A stretch of 13,482 bases of DNA from an uncultured Pseudomonadota bacterium (GCA_946480245.1 CAMLIZ010000127.1:1-13482); one strand, 5' to 3'; shown: positions 1 to 7,087, counted from the first letter of the stretch. The notes: a model not told the origin generated them from the letters alone. Made by a program: numbers and translations.

Positions 1-611
1 TTCTGAACGAGAACTACCCGATGCCCGGCCTGAAGCCGGGCACCGAGGAGCAGATCATCAAGGGCATGTACCTGCTCGAGGAGGGCGCGCCCGCCAAGGG
101 CAAGAAGGCCCTGGGTGTGAACCTGCTGGGCAGTGGCAGCATCCTGCGCGAGTCGATGGCGGCGCGGCAACTGCTCGAAAGCGACTGGGGCGTGTCGGCC
201 AACGTGTGGAGCTGCCCGAGCTTCAACGAGCTGGCGCGCGACGGCCAGGACTGCGCGCGCTGGAACCTGCTGCACCCGACCGACACGCCGCGCGTGCCGT
301 TCGTGACGCAGCAGCTCGAGCCGCACGCAGGCCCGGTGGTTGCCAGCACCGACTACGTGAAGAGCTTTGCCGACCAGATCCGCGCTTACATCCCCGCGGG
401 CCGTTCGTACCAGGTGCTGGGCACCGACGGCTTTGGCCGCAGCGACTTCCGCTACAAGCTGCGCGAGCACTTCGAGGTGAACCGCCACTACATCGTGGTG
501 GCGGCCCTGAAGGCGCTGGCCGACGAAGGCAAGCTGCCGTCCGAGAAGGTGGCCGAGGCGATCAAGAAGTACGCGATCAAGGCCGACAAGGTGAACCCGC
601 TGTTCGCCTGA
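1..611 (+). CDS. aceE: Pyruvate dehydrogenase E1 component, C-terminal part (5' end outside window)
   Basis: E1 decarboxylates pyruvate with thiamine diphosphate and passes the acetyl group to the lipoyl groups of E2. Only the last 202 residues are present; the frame is open from base 3, starting LNENYPMPGLKPG, and ends at TGA 609-611. The segment matches the C-terminal domain of the homodimeric (alpha2) E1 family: the EEQIIKGMYLLE block, the VLGTDGFGRSD motif, the HFEVNRHYIVVAAL block and the ending KADKVNPLFA, all very like E. coli AceE. Homodimeric AceE proteins are near 890 residues, so about three quarters of the gene lies to the left. aceF follows 64 bases downstream on the same strand, as expected for a pdh operon. 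Identification is firm; nothing about its promoter can be said from here. Confidence 0.96.
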   Translation, partial: LNENYPMPGLKPGTEEQIIKGMYLLEEGAPAKGKKALGVNLLGSGSILRESMAARQLLESDWGVSANVWSCPSFNELARDGQDCARWNLLHPTDTPRVPFVTQQLEPHAGPVVASTDYVKSFADQIRAYIPAGRSYQVLGTDGFGRSDFRYKLREHFEVNRHYIVVAALKALADEGKLPSEKVAEAIKKYAIKADKVNPLFA

Positions 612-632
612 CCGGGCAATTCATCGATGCAT

Positions 633-656
633 GGCCGGCGCGAGGAGCTGCCGGCC
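633..656 (+). promoter_or_regulatory. GC-rich hairpin between aceE and aceF
   Basis: A perfect 7-base inverted repeat, GGCCGGC at 633-639 and GCCGGCC at 650-656, encloses a 10-base loop in the aceE-aceF spacer. It ends ten bases before the aceF Shine-Dalgarno region. There is no T-run after it, so it is not a typical intrinsic terminator. It may act as an mRNA-processing or stability element that sets E1 against E2 levels, or may be chance in GC-rich DNA. Confidence 0.4.
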
Positions 657-665
657 GCCACAACA

Positions 666-671
666 AGAGGA
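666..671 (+). promoter_or_regulatory. Shine-Dalgarno site of aceF
   Basis: AGAGGA at 666-671 lies four bases before ATG 676. It decides the aceF start against an in-frame ATG at 631, which would add 15 residues unlike any lipoyl domain start. The protein from 676 begins [13 protein letters not shown], the expected lipoyl domain beginning. Confidence 0.75.
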
Positions 672-675
672 ACGC

Positions 676-2343
676 ATGGCGCTCATCGAAGTGAAGGTGC
701 CCGACATCGGGGATTTCAAGGACGTCGAAGTCATCGAGGTGCTGGTCAAGCCCGGCGACACCATCAAGGCCGAGCAGAGCCTCGTGACGGTGGAGTCGGA
801 CAAGGCCTCGATGGAGATCCCCTCCACGCATTCGGGCGTGGTGAAGGATCTGAAGGTCAAGCTTGGCGACAAGGTCAACCAAGGATCGCTGCTGCTGATG
901 CTCGAGGCCGCCGATGCAGCGCCGGCTCCGCAGCCCGTGGCCGCGCCGGCGCACAAGGCAGCCGAGCCGGTGGCGCAACCCGCGCCTGCCTCGCAGGCCG
1001 CGCCGGTGGCCGGCGGTGCCACGGTCGAAGTGCGCGTGCCCGACATCGGCGATTTCAAGGATGTGGCGGTGATCGAGCTGCTCGTGAAGCCCGGTGACAG
1101 CGTGAAGGCCGAACAGAGCCTGATCACGGTGGAGTCCGACAAGGCGTCGATGGAAATCCCGTCGGCGCATGCCGGCGTGATCAAGGAGCTGAAGCTGCAG
1201 GTCGGCGACAAGGTGAGCCAGGGCTCGCTGATCGCGCTGATGGACACCGCCGGCAGCCTGTCGCCGATGGCGCCGTCGCCGGTGGGCGTGGCGCCGGCGA
1301 GCGACCCCCGCGCCGAGGTCGGCAAGGCGGCCATCGAAGTGCCGCCCGCGCCGCAGCGCAGCTTGCCCACGGAGGCCTTGCCGCCGCACCAGCCGCAGGC
1401 GCCGAGCGCACAGCTGCCGCACGCGTCGCCGTCGGTGCGCCGCTATGCGCGCGAGCTGGGCGTGCCGCTGGACGAGGTGAAGGGCTCGGGCCCCAAGGGC
1501 CGCATCACACAGGAAGACGTGCAGGGCTTCGTCAAGGGTGTGATGGCCGGTGACGTGAAGACGCAGGCCGCAGCGGCGAAGGCGCCCGCTGCGCAGGCCG
1601 GCGGCTCGCTGCCCGGCCTGCTGCCTTGGCCCCAGGTGGACTTCAGCAAGTTCGGCCCGGTGCAGCGCCGCGATCTCTCGCGCATCAAGAAGATCTCGGG
1701 CGCGAACCTGCATCGCAACTGGGTGATGATCCCGCACGTCACGAACCACGAGGACGCCGACATCACCGAGCTGGAGGCCTTCCGCGTCACGCTCAACAAG
1801 GAATACGAAAAGAGCGGCGTCAAGGTCACGATGCTCGCTTTCCTGATCAAGGCCTGCGTGGCCGCGCTGAAGAAGTTCCCGGACTTCAATGCCAGCCTGG
1901 ACGGCGACGCACTGGTGCTCAAGCAGTACTTCCACATCGGCTTTGCGGCCGACACGCCCAACGGGCTGGTGGTGCCGGTGATCAAGGATGCCGACAAGAA
2001 GGGCATCGTTCAGATCGCCAAGGAGATGAGCGAGCTGGCGGCCAAGGCGCGCGACGGCAAGCTGGGGCCGGCCGACATGACCGGCGGCTGCTTCTCGATC
2101 AGCTCGCTCGGCGGCATCGGCGGCACCTACTTCACGCCGATCATCAACGCACCGGAGGTGGCGATCCTCGGTGTGTGCAAGAGCGCCATGAAGCCGGTGT
2201 GGGACGGCAAGCAGTTCGTGCCGCGGCTGATCCTGCCGCTGAGCCTGAGCTGGGACCACCGCGTGGTCGACGGTGCCTCCGCCGCACGCTTCAACACCTA
2301 CCTGGCGCAGGTGCTGGCCGACTTCCGCAGGGTGATGCTCTGA
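676..2343 (+). CDS. aceF: Dihydrolipoamide acetyltransferase, E2 of pyruvate dehydrogenase (two lipoyl domains)
   Basis: E2 is the structural core of the pyruvate dehydrogenase complex. It takes the acetyl group on swinging lipoyl arms and transfers it to CoA. The 555-residue protein has lipoyl domain 1 (about 2-78, lipoylated K43 in ESDKASME), an Ala/Pro linker, lipoyl domain 2 (about 116-191, K156 in the same motif), a second linker, an E3/E1-binding domain (about 250-286, SPSVRRYARELGV then GSGPKGRI), a third linker and the acyltransferase domain (about 325-555). The catalytic motif DHRVVDGA gives H528 and D532. Two lipoyl domains are one fewer than in E. coli AceF and common in betaproteobacteria. 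The stop codon at 2341-2343 abuts the ribosome binding site of the next gene, so downstream translation is probably coupled. Confidence 0.97.
   Translation: MALIEVKVPDIGDFKDVEVIEVLVKPGDTIKAEQSLVTVESDKASMEIPSTHSGVVKDLKVKLGDKVNQGSLLLMLEAADAAPAPQPVAAPAHKAAEPVAQPAPASQAAPVAGGATVEVRVPDIGDFKDVAVIELLVKPGDSVKAEQSLITVESDKASMEIPSAHAGVIKELKLQVGDKVSQGSLIALMDTAGSLSPMAPSPVGVAPASDPRAEVGKAAIEVPPAPQRSLPTEALPPHQPQAPSAQLPHASPSVRRYARELGVPLDEVKGSGPKGRITQEDVQGFVKGVMAGDVKTQAAAAKAPAAQAGGSLPGLLPWPQVDFSKFGPVQRRDLSRIKKISGANLHRNWVMIPHVTNHEDADITELEAFRVTLNKEYEKSGVKVTMLAFLIKACVAALKKFPDFNASLDGDALVLKQYFHIGFAADTPNGLVVPVIKDADKKGIVQIAKEMSELAAKARDGKLGPADMTGGCFSISSLGGIGGTYFTPIINAPEVAILGVCKSAMKPVWDGKQFVPRLILPLSLSWDHRVVDGASAARFNTYLAQVLADFRRVML
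1018..1250 (+). repeat. Second lipoyl-domain coding module of aceF (direct repeat with lpdA start)
   Basis: The DNA for the second E2 lipoyl domain is a near copy of the module at the start of lpdA (about 2945-3175). A block of 32 bases is identical, 1114-1145 against 3044-3075, and another of 18 bases, 1216-1233 against 3151-centred 3146-3163. The first aceF module (676-912) is related but more diverged. The three copies are in the same orientation. Confidence 0.8.
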
Positions 2344-2349
2344 TGGAGG
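2343..2349 (+). promoter_or_regulatory. Shine-Dalgarno site of the proteasome-like gene, overlapping the aceF stop
   Basis: ATGGAGG at 2343-2349 ends seven bases before ATG 2357 and shares its first base with the aceF stop codon TGA (2341-2343). This close packing supports both the start at 2357 and coupled translation with aceF. Confidence 0.75.
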
Positions 2350-2356
2350 CGCCTGC

Positions 2357-2932
2357 ATGACCACGGTCACCGTCGTTCGCAAAGGCGACCAGGTGGCGAT
2401 TGCCGCCGATACGCTGGTGACCTTCGGCGACACGAGGCTGCTGCACGGCTACGAGGTCAACGAGAAGATCTTCAAGGCCGGCAACTCGTTCATCGGCATG
2501 TCCGGCACCACGGCGCACTTTCCGGTGCTGCGCAAGGCGCTGGGCTCGCTGCCCAACGAGGAGCTGCGGCTGAACAGCCGCGAGGAAGTGTTCGAGACCT
2601 TCCTCAAGCTGCACCCGCGCCTGAAGGACCAGTTCTTCCTGAATACCAAGGAAGAGGACTCCGACCCGTACGAGAGCAGCCAGTTCACGATCCTGATCGC
2701 GAACCCGAGCGGCATCTATGCGGTGTACAGCTACCGCGAGGTGTTCCAGTTCGACCGCTTCTGGGCCATCGGCTCCGGCCGCAGCTTTGCCTTGGGCGCG
2801 ATGTACACCGCCTACGACAGGCTGAAGACCGCCAAGGAGGTGGCCGAGCTGGGCGTGCGTGCGGGCTGCGAGTTCGACAAGAACTCGGCCGGCCCGGCGA
2901 AGCTGCACACCATCAAGTTGAAAGAAGACTGA
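2357..2932 (+). CDS. Proteasome/HslV-like N-terminal-threonine hydrolase, BPH type (betaproteobacteria proteasome homolog)
   Basis: This 191-residue protein begins MTTVTVVRKGDQVAIAAD, closely resembling HslV (mature TTIVSVRRNGQVVIGGD). Removal of Met1 would expose Thr2 as the catalytic N-terminal nucleophile, with no propeptide. Asp18 (mature Asp17) matches the conserved proteasomal Asp17. Lys37 (VNEKIF) is the best candidate for the active-site lysine, about three positions later than in HslV. FIGMSGT fits the strand before helix 1, FWAIGSGRSFALGAMY matches the HslV/proteasome GSGG block including its serine, and EFDKNSAG resembles the RDSASG segment of proteasome beta subunits. Proteins of this class, called BPH, are known from betaproteobacteria and form double-ring barrels with inward-facing active sites and no known partner unfoldase. 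The gene sits between aceF (13-base gap) and lpdA (12-base gap). The superfamily is clear; the BPH assignment rests on length, motifs and lineage. Automatic pipelines may mislabel it. Confidence 0.88.
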   Translation: MTTVTVVRKGDQVAIAADTLVTFGDTRLLHGYEVNEKIFKAGNSFIGMSGTTAHFPVLRKALGSLPNEELRLNSREEVFETFLKLHPRLKDQFFLNTKEEDSDPYESSQFTILIANPSGIYAVYSYREVFQFDRFWAIGSGRSFALGAMYTAYDRLKTAKEVAELGVRAGCEFDKNSAGPAKLHTIKLKED

Positions 2933-2933
2933 C

Positions 2934-2938
2934 GAGGG
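2934..2938 (+). promoter_or_regulatory. Shine-Dalgarno site of lpdA
   Basis: GAGGG at 2934-2938 lies six bases before ATG 2945 and starts one base after the preceding stop codon (2930-2932). It fixes the lpdA start, which coincides with the start of the lipoyl domain. Confidence 0.75.
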
Positions 2939-2944
2939 ATTCGC

Positions 2945-4753
2945 ATGGCAGTGGTCGACGTGAAAGTGCCGGACATCGGCGACTTCAAGGACGTGGCGGT
3001 GATCGAGGTGCTGGTGCAGCCCGGCGACACCATCAAGCCCGAGCAGAGCCTGATCACGGTGGAGTCCGACAAGGCTTCGATGGAGATTCCGTCGTCGGTG
3101 GGCGGCGTGGTGAAGGAGCTCAAGCTCAAGGTGGGGGACAAGGTAAGCCAGGGCTCGCTGATCCTCACGGCCGAGAGCAACGCCGCTGCGGCGCCCGCGC
3201 CGGCAGCGGCCGCGCCTGCGCCTGCCGCTGCGCCTGCGCCTGCGCCTGCGCCGGCCACCGTGGCGGCCCCGGTGGCGGCCAGCTACGCCGGTGGTGCCGA
3301 CATCGAATGCGACATGCTGGTGCTGGGTGCCGGCCCGGGCGGCTACTCGGCGGCGTTCCGCGCTGCCGACCTCGGCATGAAGACCGTGCTGGTCGAGCGC
3401 TATGCCACGCTCGGTGGCGTGTGCCTCAACGTGGGCTGCATCCCGTCGAAGGCGCTGCTGCATGTGGCGGCGGTGATCGACGAAGCCGCGCACTTCGCCG
3501 ACCTCGGCGTGAGCTTCGGCGCGCCGCAGGTCGACCTGGCCAAGCTGCGCACGCACAAGGAAAAGGTGGTGGGCAAGCTCACCGGTGGGCTGAGCGCGAT
3601 GGCCAAGATGCGCAAGGTGACGGTGGTGCGCGGCCATGGCACGTTTGCCGATCCGCACCACGTGACGGTGGAAGAGACCTCGGGCGACGCGCAGGTGCGC
3701 ACCGGCAAGACGCAGACCATCAAGTTCAAGCAGTGCATCATCGCGGCGGGCTCGCAGGCGGTGCGCCTGCCGTTCCTGCCCGACGACGAGCGCATCGTCG
3801 ACTCCACCGGCGCGTTGCAGCTGCGCCAGCAGCCGAAGCGCATGCTGGTCGTCGGCGGCGGCATCATCGGCCTCGAGATGGGTACGGTGTACTCCACGCT
3901 CGGCGCACGCCTCGACGTGGTGGAGATGCTCGACGGCCTGATGCAGGGCGCTGACCGCGACCTCGTGCGCGTGTGGCAGAAGATGAACGCCAAGCGCTTC
4001 GACAACATCATGTTGAAGACCAAGACCGTGGGCGCGGAGGCCACGGCCGAGGGCATCCGCGTGAAGTTCGAAGGCGAGGGCGCACCAAAGGAGCCGCAGC
4101 TGTACGACCTGGTGCTGCAGGCTGTGGGCCGCACCCCCAACGGCAAGAAGATCGGCGCCGACAAGGCCGGCGTTGCGGTCAACGAGCGCGGCTACATCCC
4201 GGTGGACATCCAGATGCGCACCAACATGCCGCACATCTTTGCGATCGGCGACATCGTGGGCAACCCGATGCTCGCGCACAAGGCGGTGCACGAAGGGCAC
4301 GTGGCCGCCGAGGTGGCGGCCGGCGAAATGCTGGGAGACGCAAGCTTGCGTCGGGCGGCCTTCGACGCGCGCGTGATCCCGAGCGTGGCCTATACCGACC
4401 CCGAGGTGGCCTGGGTGGGCCTCACCGAAGACGAGGCCAAGGCCAAGGGCATCGCGATCAAGAAGGGCCACTTCCCTTGGACAGCGTCAGGCCGCGCGAT
4501 CGCCAATGGGCGCGACGAAGGTTTCACCAAGCTGCTGTTCGACGCCGAGAGCCATCGCATCCTTGGTGGCGGCATCGTGGGCACGCATGCCGGCGACATG
4601 ATCGGCGAGGTGGCGTTGGCCATCGAGATGGGCGCCGACGAGGTGGACATCGGCAAGACCATCCACCCGCACCCGACCTTGGGCGAAAGCATCGGCATGG
4701 CCGCAGAGATCGCGCACGGCACCTGCACCGACGTGCCGCCCGCGCGGCGCTAG
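2945..4753 (+). CDS. lpdA: Dihydrolipoamide dehydrogenase (E3) with N-terminal lipoyl domain
   Basis: E3 reoxidizes the dihydrolipoyl groups of E2, passing electrons through a disulfide and FAD to NAD+. The 602-residue protein is longer than a plain E3 (about 475) because residues 1-76 are a lipoyl domain with K43 in ESDKASME, joined by an Ala/Pro-rich linker (about 80-113). The flavoprotein follows: GAGPGG (128-133) for [16 protein letters not shown] with the redox pair C160 and C165, a second dinucleotide fold at [12 protein letters not shown] for NAD, the [16 protein letters not shown] block, and the C-terminal HPHPTLGE with active-site H576 and E581. Lipoylated E3 proteins are known in several betaproteobacteria and Neisseria. 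The lipoyl domain is closest to the second one of AceF, suggesting duplication or gene conversion within the operon. Confidence 0.96.
   Translation: MAVVDVKVPDIGDFKDVAVIEVLVQPGDTIKPEQSLITVESDKASMEIPSSVGGVVKELKLKVGDKVSQGSLILTAESNAAAAPAPAAAAPAPAAAPAPAPAPATVAAPVAASYAGGADIECDMLVLGAGPGGYSAAFRAADLGMKTVLVERYATLGGVCLNVGCIPSKALLHVAAVIDEAAHFADLGVSFGAPQVDLAKLRTHKEKVVGKLTGGLSAMAKMRKVTVVRGHGTFADPHHVTVEETSGDAQVRTGKTQTIKFKQCIIAAGSQAVRLPFLPDDERIVDSTGALQLRQQPKRMLVVGGGIIGLEMGTVYSTLGARLDVVEMLDGLMQGADRDLVRVWQKMNAKRFDNIMLKTKTVGAEATAEGIRVKFEGEGAPKEPQLYDLVLQAVGRTPNGKKIGADKAGVAVNERGYIPVDIQMRTNMPHIFAIGDIVGNPMLAHKAVHEGHVAAEVAAGEMLGDASLRRAAFDARVIPSVAYTDPEVAWVGLTEDEAKAKGIAIKKGHFPWTASGRAIANGRDEGFTKLLFDAESHRILGGGIVGTHAGDMIGEVALAIEMGADEVDIGKTIHPHPTLGESIGMAAEIAHGTCTDVPPARR
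3229..3252 (+). repeat. Hexamer repeat (TGCGCC)4 in the lpdA linker
   Basis: Four perfect copies of TGCGCC encode part of the Ala-Pro linker between the lipoyl and FAD domains of LpdA. Less perfect copies precede it. A six-base unit keeps the frame, so copy-number change would only alter linker length. Confidence 0.8.
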
Positions 4754-4758
4754 CCGCG
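4743..4758 (+). terminator. Possible weak terminator hairpin spanning the lpdA stop codon
   Basis: CGCGGC (4743-4748) and GCCGCG (4753-4758) form a perfect 6-base stem with a GCTA loop, followed by TTTA. The stem covers the lpdA stop TAG (4751-4753) and stops just before the stop codon of the convergent gene (4760-4762). The T-run is short, so termination strength is doubtful, but no better candidate lies between these convergent genes. Confidence 0.35.
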
Positions 4759-4759
4759 T

Positions 4760-6241
4760 TTACTGCTTCGGCGCGACGGGCTGAGGTGCGTTCTTTACAA
4801 GCGCCTGCGCGCGTGCGTCCAGCTCGCTCAAGGGGGTGGCTTGCACCTCGGTGACCAGCACCGGGCAGCGCGTCGGCACATCGGCCCCGGCGTCCCAGTT
4901 CTGCGCGTCGGCCAGGTCGGGGCCGACGTCCAGGCGCGCCAGGCCGAGCTGCTGCGTCAGCTGCTGCATCGCGGCCAGCGTGCGCAGGCGCGCCACGTCC
5001 AGGTCGAAGCGTGCATTGGCGTAGGCGCGCTTGGCCGTGTAGAGCTCGTTCTCCGCATTCAGCAGATCGAGCAGGCTGCGCTGGCCGATCTCGAACTGCT
5101 GGCGGTACGCGTCGCGCGCCTTCTCGATCGCGAGCACGTTGCGGTCCAGTTGCGCGAGCTGCTCGTTGAGCTTGCGCGTGTCGTTGTAGGCCACGGCGGC
5201 GTTCTGGCGCACGTCGCGACACGCCTTGTCGCGCAGGTCCGCGGCCTGGTCCACCAGGCGGGTCTGCGCGCGGATGCGGGCCTGGTTGGCGCCGCCGTCG
5301 TAGAGCGTCCAGTTCAGCACGATCTGCGCCGTGGAATCGTCGCGCAGGCCGGTGGTGCCGTCGAAATTGTGCCCGCCGCCGCCGCGCAGGCGCGCCTCCA
5401 CGCGGGGCTGCAACGCGCTGCGGCGTTCGTCTGCCAGCGCGCGCGCGGAGCGCAGGTTCTCGATCGCGGCGTTCACCGCGGCGTTCTGCTTGAGTGCCAT
5501 CGCCATCGCTTCGCCCGGGCTCGTGGGCAGCGCGCCCGCCATGCTGGGTGCGACGGGCAGTTGCGCTGCCGGCACTTCGCCCACGATGCGCACGTAGCGC
5601 GCCGTCACGTCGTGCAGGTTGGAGACCTCGGTGGTGAGGTTGGACTCGGCCAGCGCCAGCCGCGCCTGCGCCTGCTCGAAATCCACTCCGCGGCCTACGC
5701 CGGCCTTGTAGCGCGCCTGGATCTGCTGCAGCGCATAGCGGTGCTGCACGTAGTTGTCTTCGGCCAGCTCGACCAGGCGGCGATAGCGCTGCACGTCCTC
5801 GTAGGCGCGCGTGGCCTCGAACGCCGTCTGCTCGGTGGCGTCCAGCAGCTCGAAGTAGCGCGCCAGCTTGTCATGGCCCAGGCGGCCCAGCTCGTTGGCC
5901 AGCGCGCCACCGTCCCACAGCAACTGGTTCAGCGACAGCGCCGCGCCTGCGCGCGACTGCGTGACCGACGCCGGGTCGCGGTTGGCCACCCGGTTGTGGT
6001 CGGCTCCGCCGTTCAGCTCCAGGCCCACCTGGGGCCGCCAGCCGGCGCGCGCGATGTCCATGTCGTCCACGGCGGCGCGCAGCTGGTTGAGCTTGGCGGT
6101 GACGTCGGGGCTGGTGGTGATGGCCTTCTGTGCGGCGGCCTTCATCGCATCGGGTGCGGCGGGTGCTTGCGCGAGTGCCGGCATGGCCATGCAGGCCAAT
6201 GCCAGCGCCAGGGCCGTGGGCGTGAACTTGATGGCGGGCAT
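4760..6241 (-). CDS. TolC-family outer membrane channel, probably LapE-like
   Basis: TolC-family proteins form trimeric outer membrane channels with a periplasmic helical tunnel and work with type I secretion systems or efflux pumps. From ATG 6241 the protein has 493 residues. It starts with a signal peptide (MPAIKFTPTALALALACMAM, likely cut after the next PALA, residue 24). Two OEP repeats follow: AFEATRAYEDVQRYRRLVELAEDNY with RYKAGVGRGVDFEQAQARLALAE nearby, and later AVAYNDTRKLNEQLAQLD with FEIGQRSLLDLLNAENELYTAKRAY, the typical TolC motif. A GTG at 6292 would add 17 residues and break the signal-peptide layout. The divergent neighbours are LapG- and LapD-like, so a role as the LapE channel for a large adhesin is likely. 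An efflux role cannot be excluded, because no inner-membrane partner is in the window. Confidence 0.87.
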   Translation of the reverse strand: MPAIKFTPTALALALACMAMPALAQAPAAPDAMKAAAQKAITTSPDVTAKLNQLRAAVDDMDIARAGWRPQVGLELNGGADHNRVANRDPASVTQSRAGAALSLNQLLWDGGALANELGRLGHDKLARYFELLDATEQTAFEATRAYEDVQRYRRLVELAEDNYVQHRYALQQIQARYKAGVGRGVDFEQAQARLALAESNLTTEVSNLHDVTARYVRIVGEVPAAQLPVAPSMAGALPTSPGEAMAMALKQNAAVNAAIENLRSARALADERRSALQPRVEARLRGGGGHNFDGTTGLRDDSTAQIVLNWTLYDGGANQARIRAQTRLVDQAADLRDKACRDVRQNAAVAYNDTRKLNEQLAQLDRNVLAIEKARDAYRQQFEIGQRSLLDLLNAENELYTAKRAYANARFDLDVARLRTLAAMQQLTQQLGLARLDVGPDLADAQNWDAGADVPTRCPVLVTEVQATPLSELDARAQALVKNAPQPVAPKQ

Positions 6242-6411
6242 GGGGGAGCGCGTTTCTTGTGCCGGCGCAGTATTCCATGTCAGCGGGCGCACGCTGCGCC
6301 GGTGGCGGCCACGCGTTGCTCAAGTTCGCGCAATTCCTGACGAAACAGTCCCTTACATGGCCCTGCGCCATGGGGAGTCGCGTGCCTATCTACAACGCCC
6401 GTACCGGCCTC
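6242..6411. promoter_or_regulatory. Divergent intergenic region between tolC-like gene and lapG, with a 9-base inverted repeat
   Basis: This gap must hold the promoters of both divergent genes. A perfect inverted repeat, CCGGCGCAG (6262-6270) and CTGCGCCGG (6294-6302), is separated by 23 bases. It could be an operator for a dimeric regulator or a leader hairpin of the channel gene. I could not identify convincing -35/-10 pairs on either strand. The right part may be coding if lapG starts upstream of 6412. Confidence 0.4.
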
Positions 6412-7068
6412 ATGCTGCGCTGCCTGCGCAGGCTCACGCACGCGCTCGCGGGGTTGGCGCTGCTCGGCGCAGCGTGGGGGCTGCAGGCCTGGGACAACAA
6501 CCGCATGCTGGCCGCGGCGCAGCGCATCGGCCCGCGCGCCGTGGAGGGTGTGAACGCGCTGCAGCCATTGCTGGCGCAGGCCAGTGCCCTGGACGATCCC
6601 GCCCGACTGAAGCTGGTCAACGAGTTCTTCAACCGGCGCATGCTGTTCCGCGACGACGCCGAGGTGTGGGGCCAGCTGGACTACTGGGCCAGCCCGCTGG
6701 AGTCGCTGAACAAGGGCGCCGGCGACTGCGAGGACTTCGTCATTGCCAAGTACTTCAGCCTTCTGGCATCGGGTGTGCCGGTGGCCCGTCTGCGGCTGGT
6801 GTACGTGCGGGCGCAGTTGGGCGGGGGTGTGCAGGCGCACATGGTGCTGGCCTACTACGCCGACCCGGCCGCCGAGCCGCTGATCCTGGACAACCTGGTG
6901 AGCGACGTGCGGCCGGCCTCGCGCCGCCCGGACCTGGCGCCCGTGTTCAGCTTCAACAGCGAAGGTTTGTGGCAGGGTGTGGGGATGCAGAGCGCCGGTG
7001 ATCCGGTGGCGCGGCTGTCGCGCTGGCGCACGGTGCTCGAGAAGGCGCGCGCAGAAGGATTCTTATGA
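6412..7068 (+). CDS. lapG: LapG-type periplasmic transglutaminase-like cysteine protease (BTLCP family)
   Basis: LapG cleaves the N-terminal region of a large surface adhesin at low c-di-GMP, releasing the cell from a biofilm. From ATG 6412 the protein has 218 residues. It begins with a signal-type segment (RCLRRLTH then a hydrophobic stretch ending near GLQA). The start of the mature domain, DNNRMLAAAQRIGP, and WGQLDYWASPLESLNKGAGDCEDFVIAKY are typical of this family. The catalytic triad is visible: Cys in GAGDCEDF, His in VQAHMVLAYY and Asp in LILDNLV. The start is uncertain: ATG 6412 lacks a Shine-Dalgarno sequence, whereas GTG 6382 has GGGGAG at 6372-6377 four bases upstream, and ATG 6370 is also in frame. 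lapD follows 19 bases after the stop, so the protease and its receptor are almost certainly one transcription unit. Confidence 0.9.
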   Translation: MLRCLRRLTHALAGLALLGAAWGLQAWDNNRMLAAAQRIGPRAVEGVNALQPLLAQASALDDPARLKLVNEFFNRRMLFRDDAEVWGQLDYWASPLESLNKGAGDCEDFVIAKYFSLLASGVPVARLRLVYVRAQLGGGVQAHMVLAYYADPAAEPLILDNLVSDVRPASRRPDLAPVFSFNSEGLWQGVGMQSAGDPVARLSRWRTVLEKARAEGFL

Positions 7069-7070
7069 TC

Positions 7071-7080
7071 GAGGTGGGGG
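7071..7080 (+). promoter_or_regulatory. Shine-Dalgarno site of lapD
   Basis: GAGGTGGGGG at 7071-7080 lies seven bases before ATG 7088. It supports this start over in-frame codons inside lapG; the protein then begins MSLIRQIWLLLLG, a proper first membrane helix. Confidence 0.7.
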
Positions 7081-7087
7081 ACGATCC

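Noticed and set aside
577..2433. Long minus-strand open frame opposite aceF (618 codons)
   Set aside because: It is His/Arg/Leu-rich low-complexity translation typical of the antisense of GC-rich genes, and aceF on the plus strand has complete, unmistakable domains.
2357..2932. Calling the proteasome-like gene hslV itself
   Set aside because: The start resembles HslV, but length, shifted active-site lysine, different C-terminal half and absence of an adjacent hslU argue for the separate BPH class. Anbu was also rejected because Anbu proteins are clearly longer.
3178..3260. Short tandem repeats as a possible CRISPR or regulatory array
   Set aside because: The repeats are in frame and encode the Ala-Pro linker of LpdA; there are no spacers.
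2291..4471. Long minus-strand open frame opposite the proteasome-like gene and lpdA (726 codons)
   Set aside because: Same antisense artefact; it crosses two clear genes and shows no recognizable domain.
4760..6292. TolC-like protein starting at GTG 6292
   Set aside because: It would place 17 residues ahead of a well-formed signal peptide; ATG 6241 fits secretion better. Likewise, the ALAC in the signal peptide does not fit a lipobox, so a lipoprotein call was dropped.
4841..6340. Plus-strand open frame opposite the TolC-like gene (499 codons)
   Set aside because: Composition is arginine/alanine/histidine biased without motifs, and the minus-strand gene has a signal peptide and OEP repeats.
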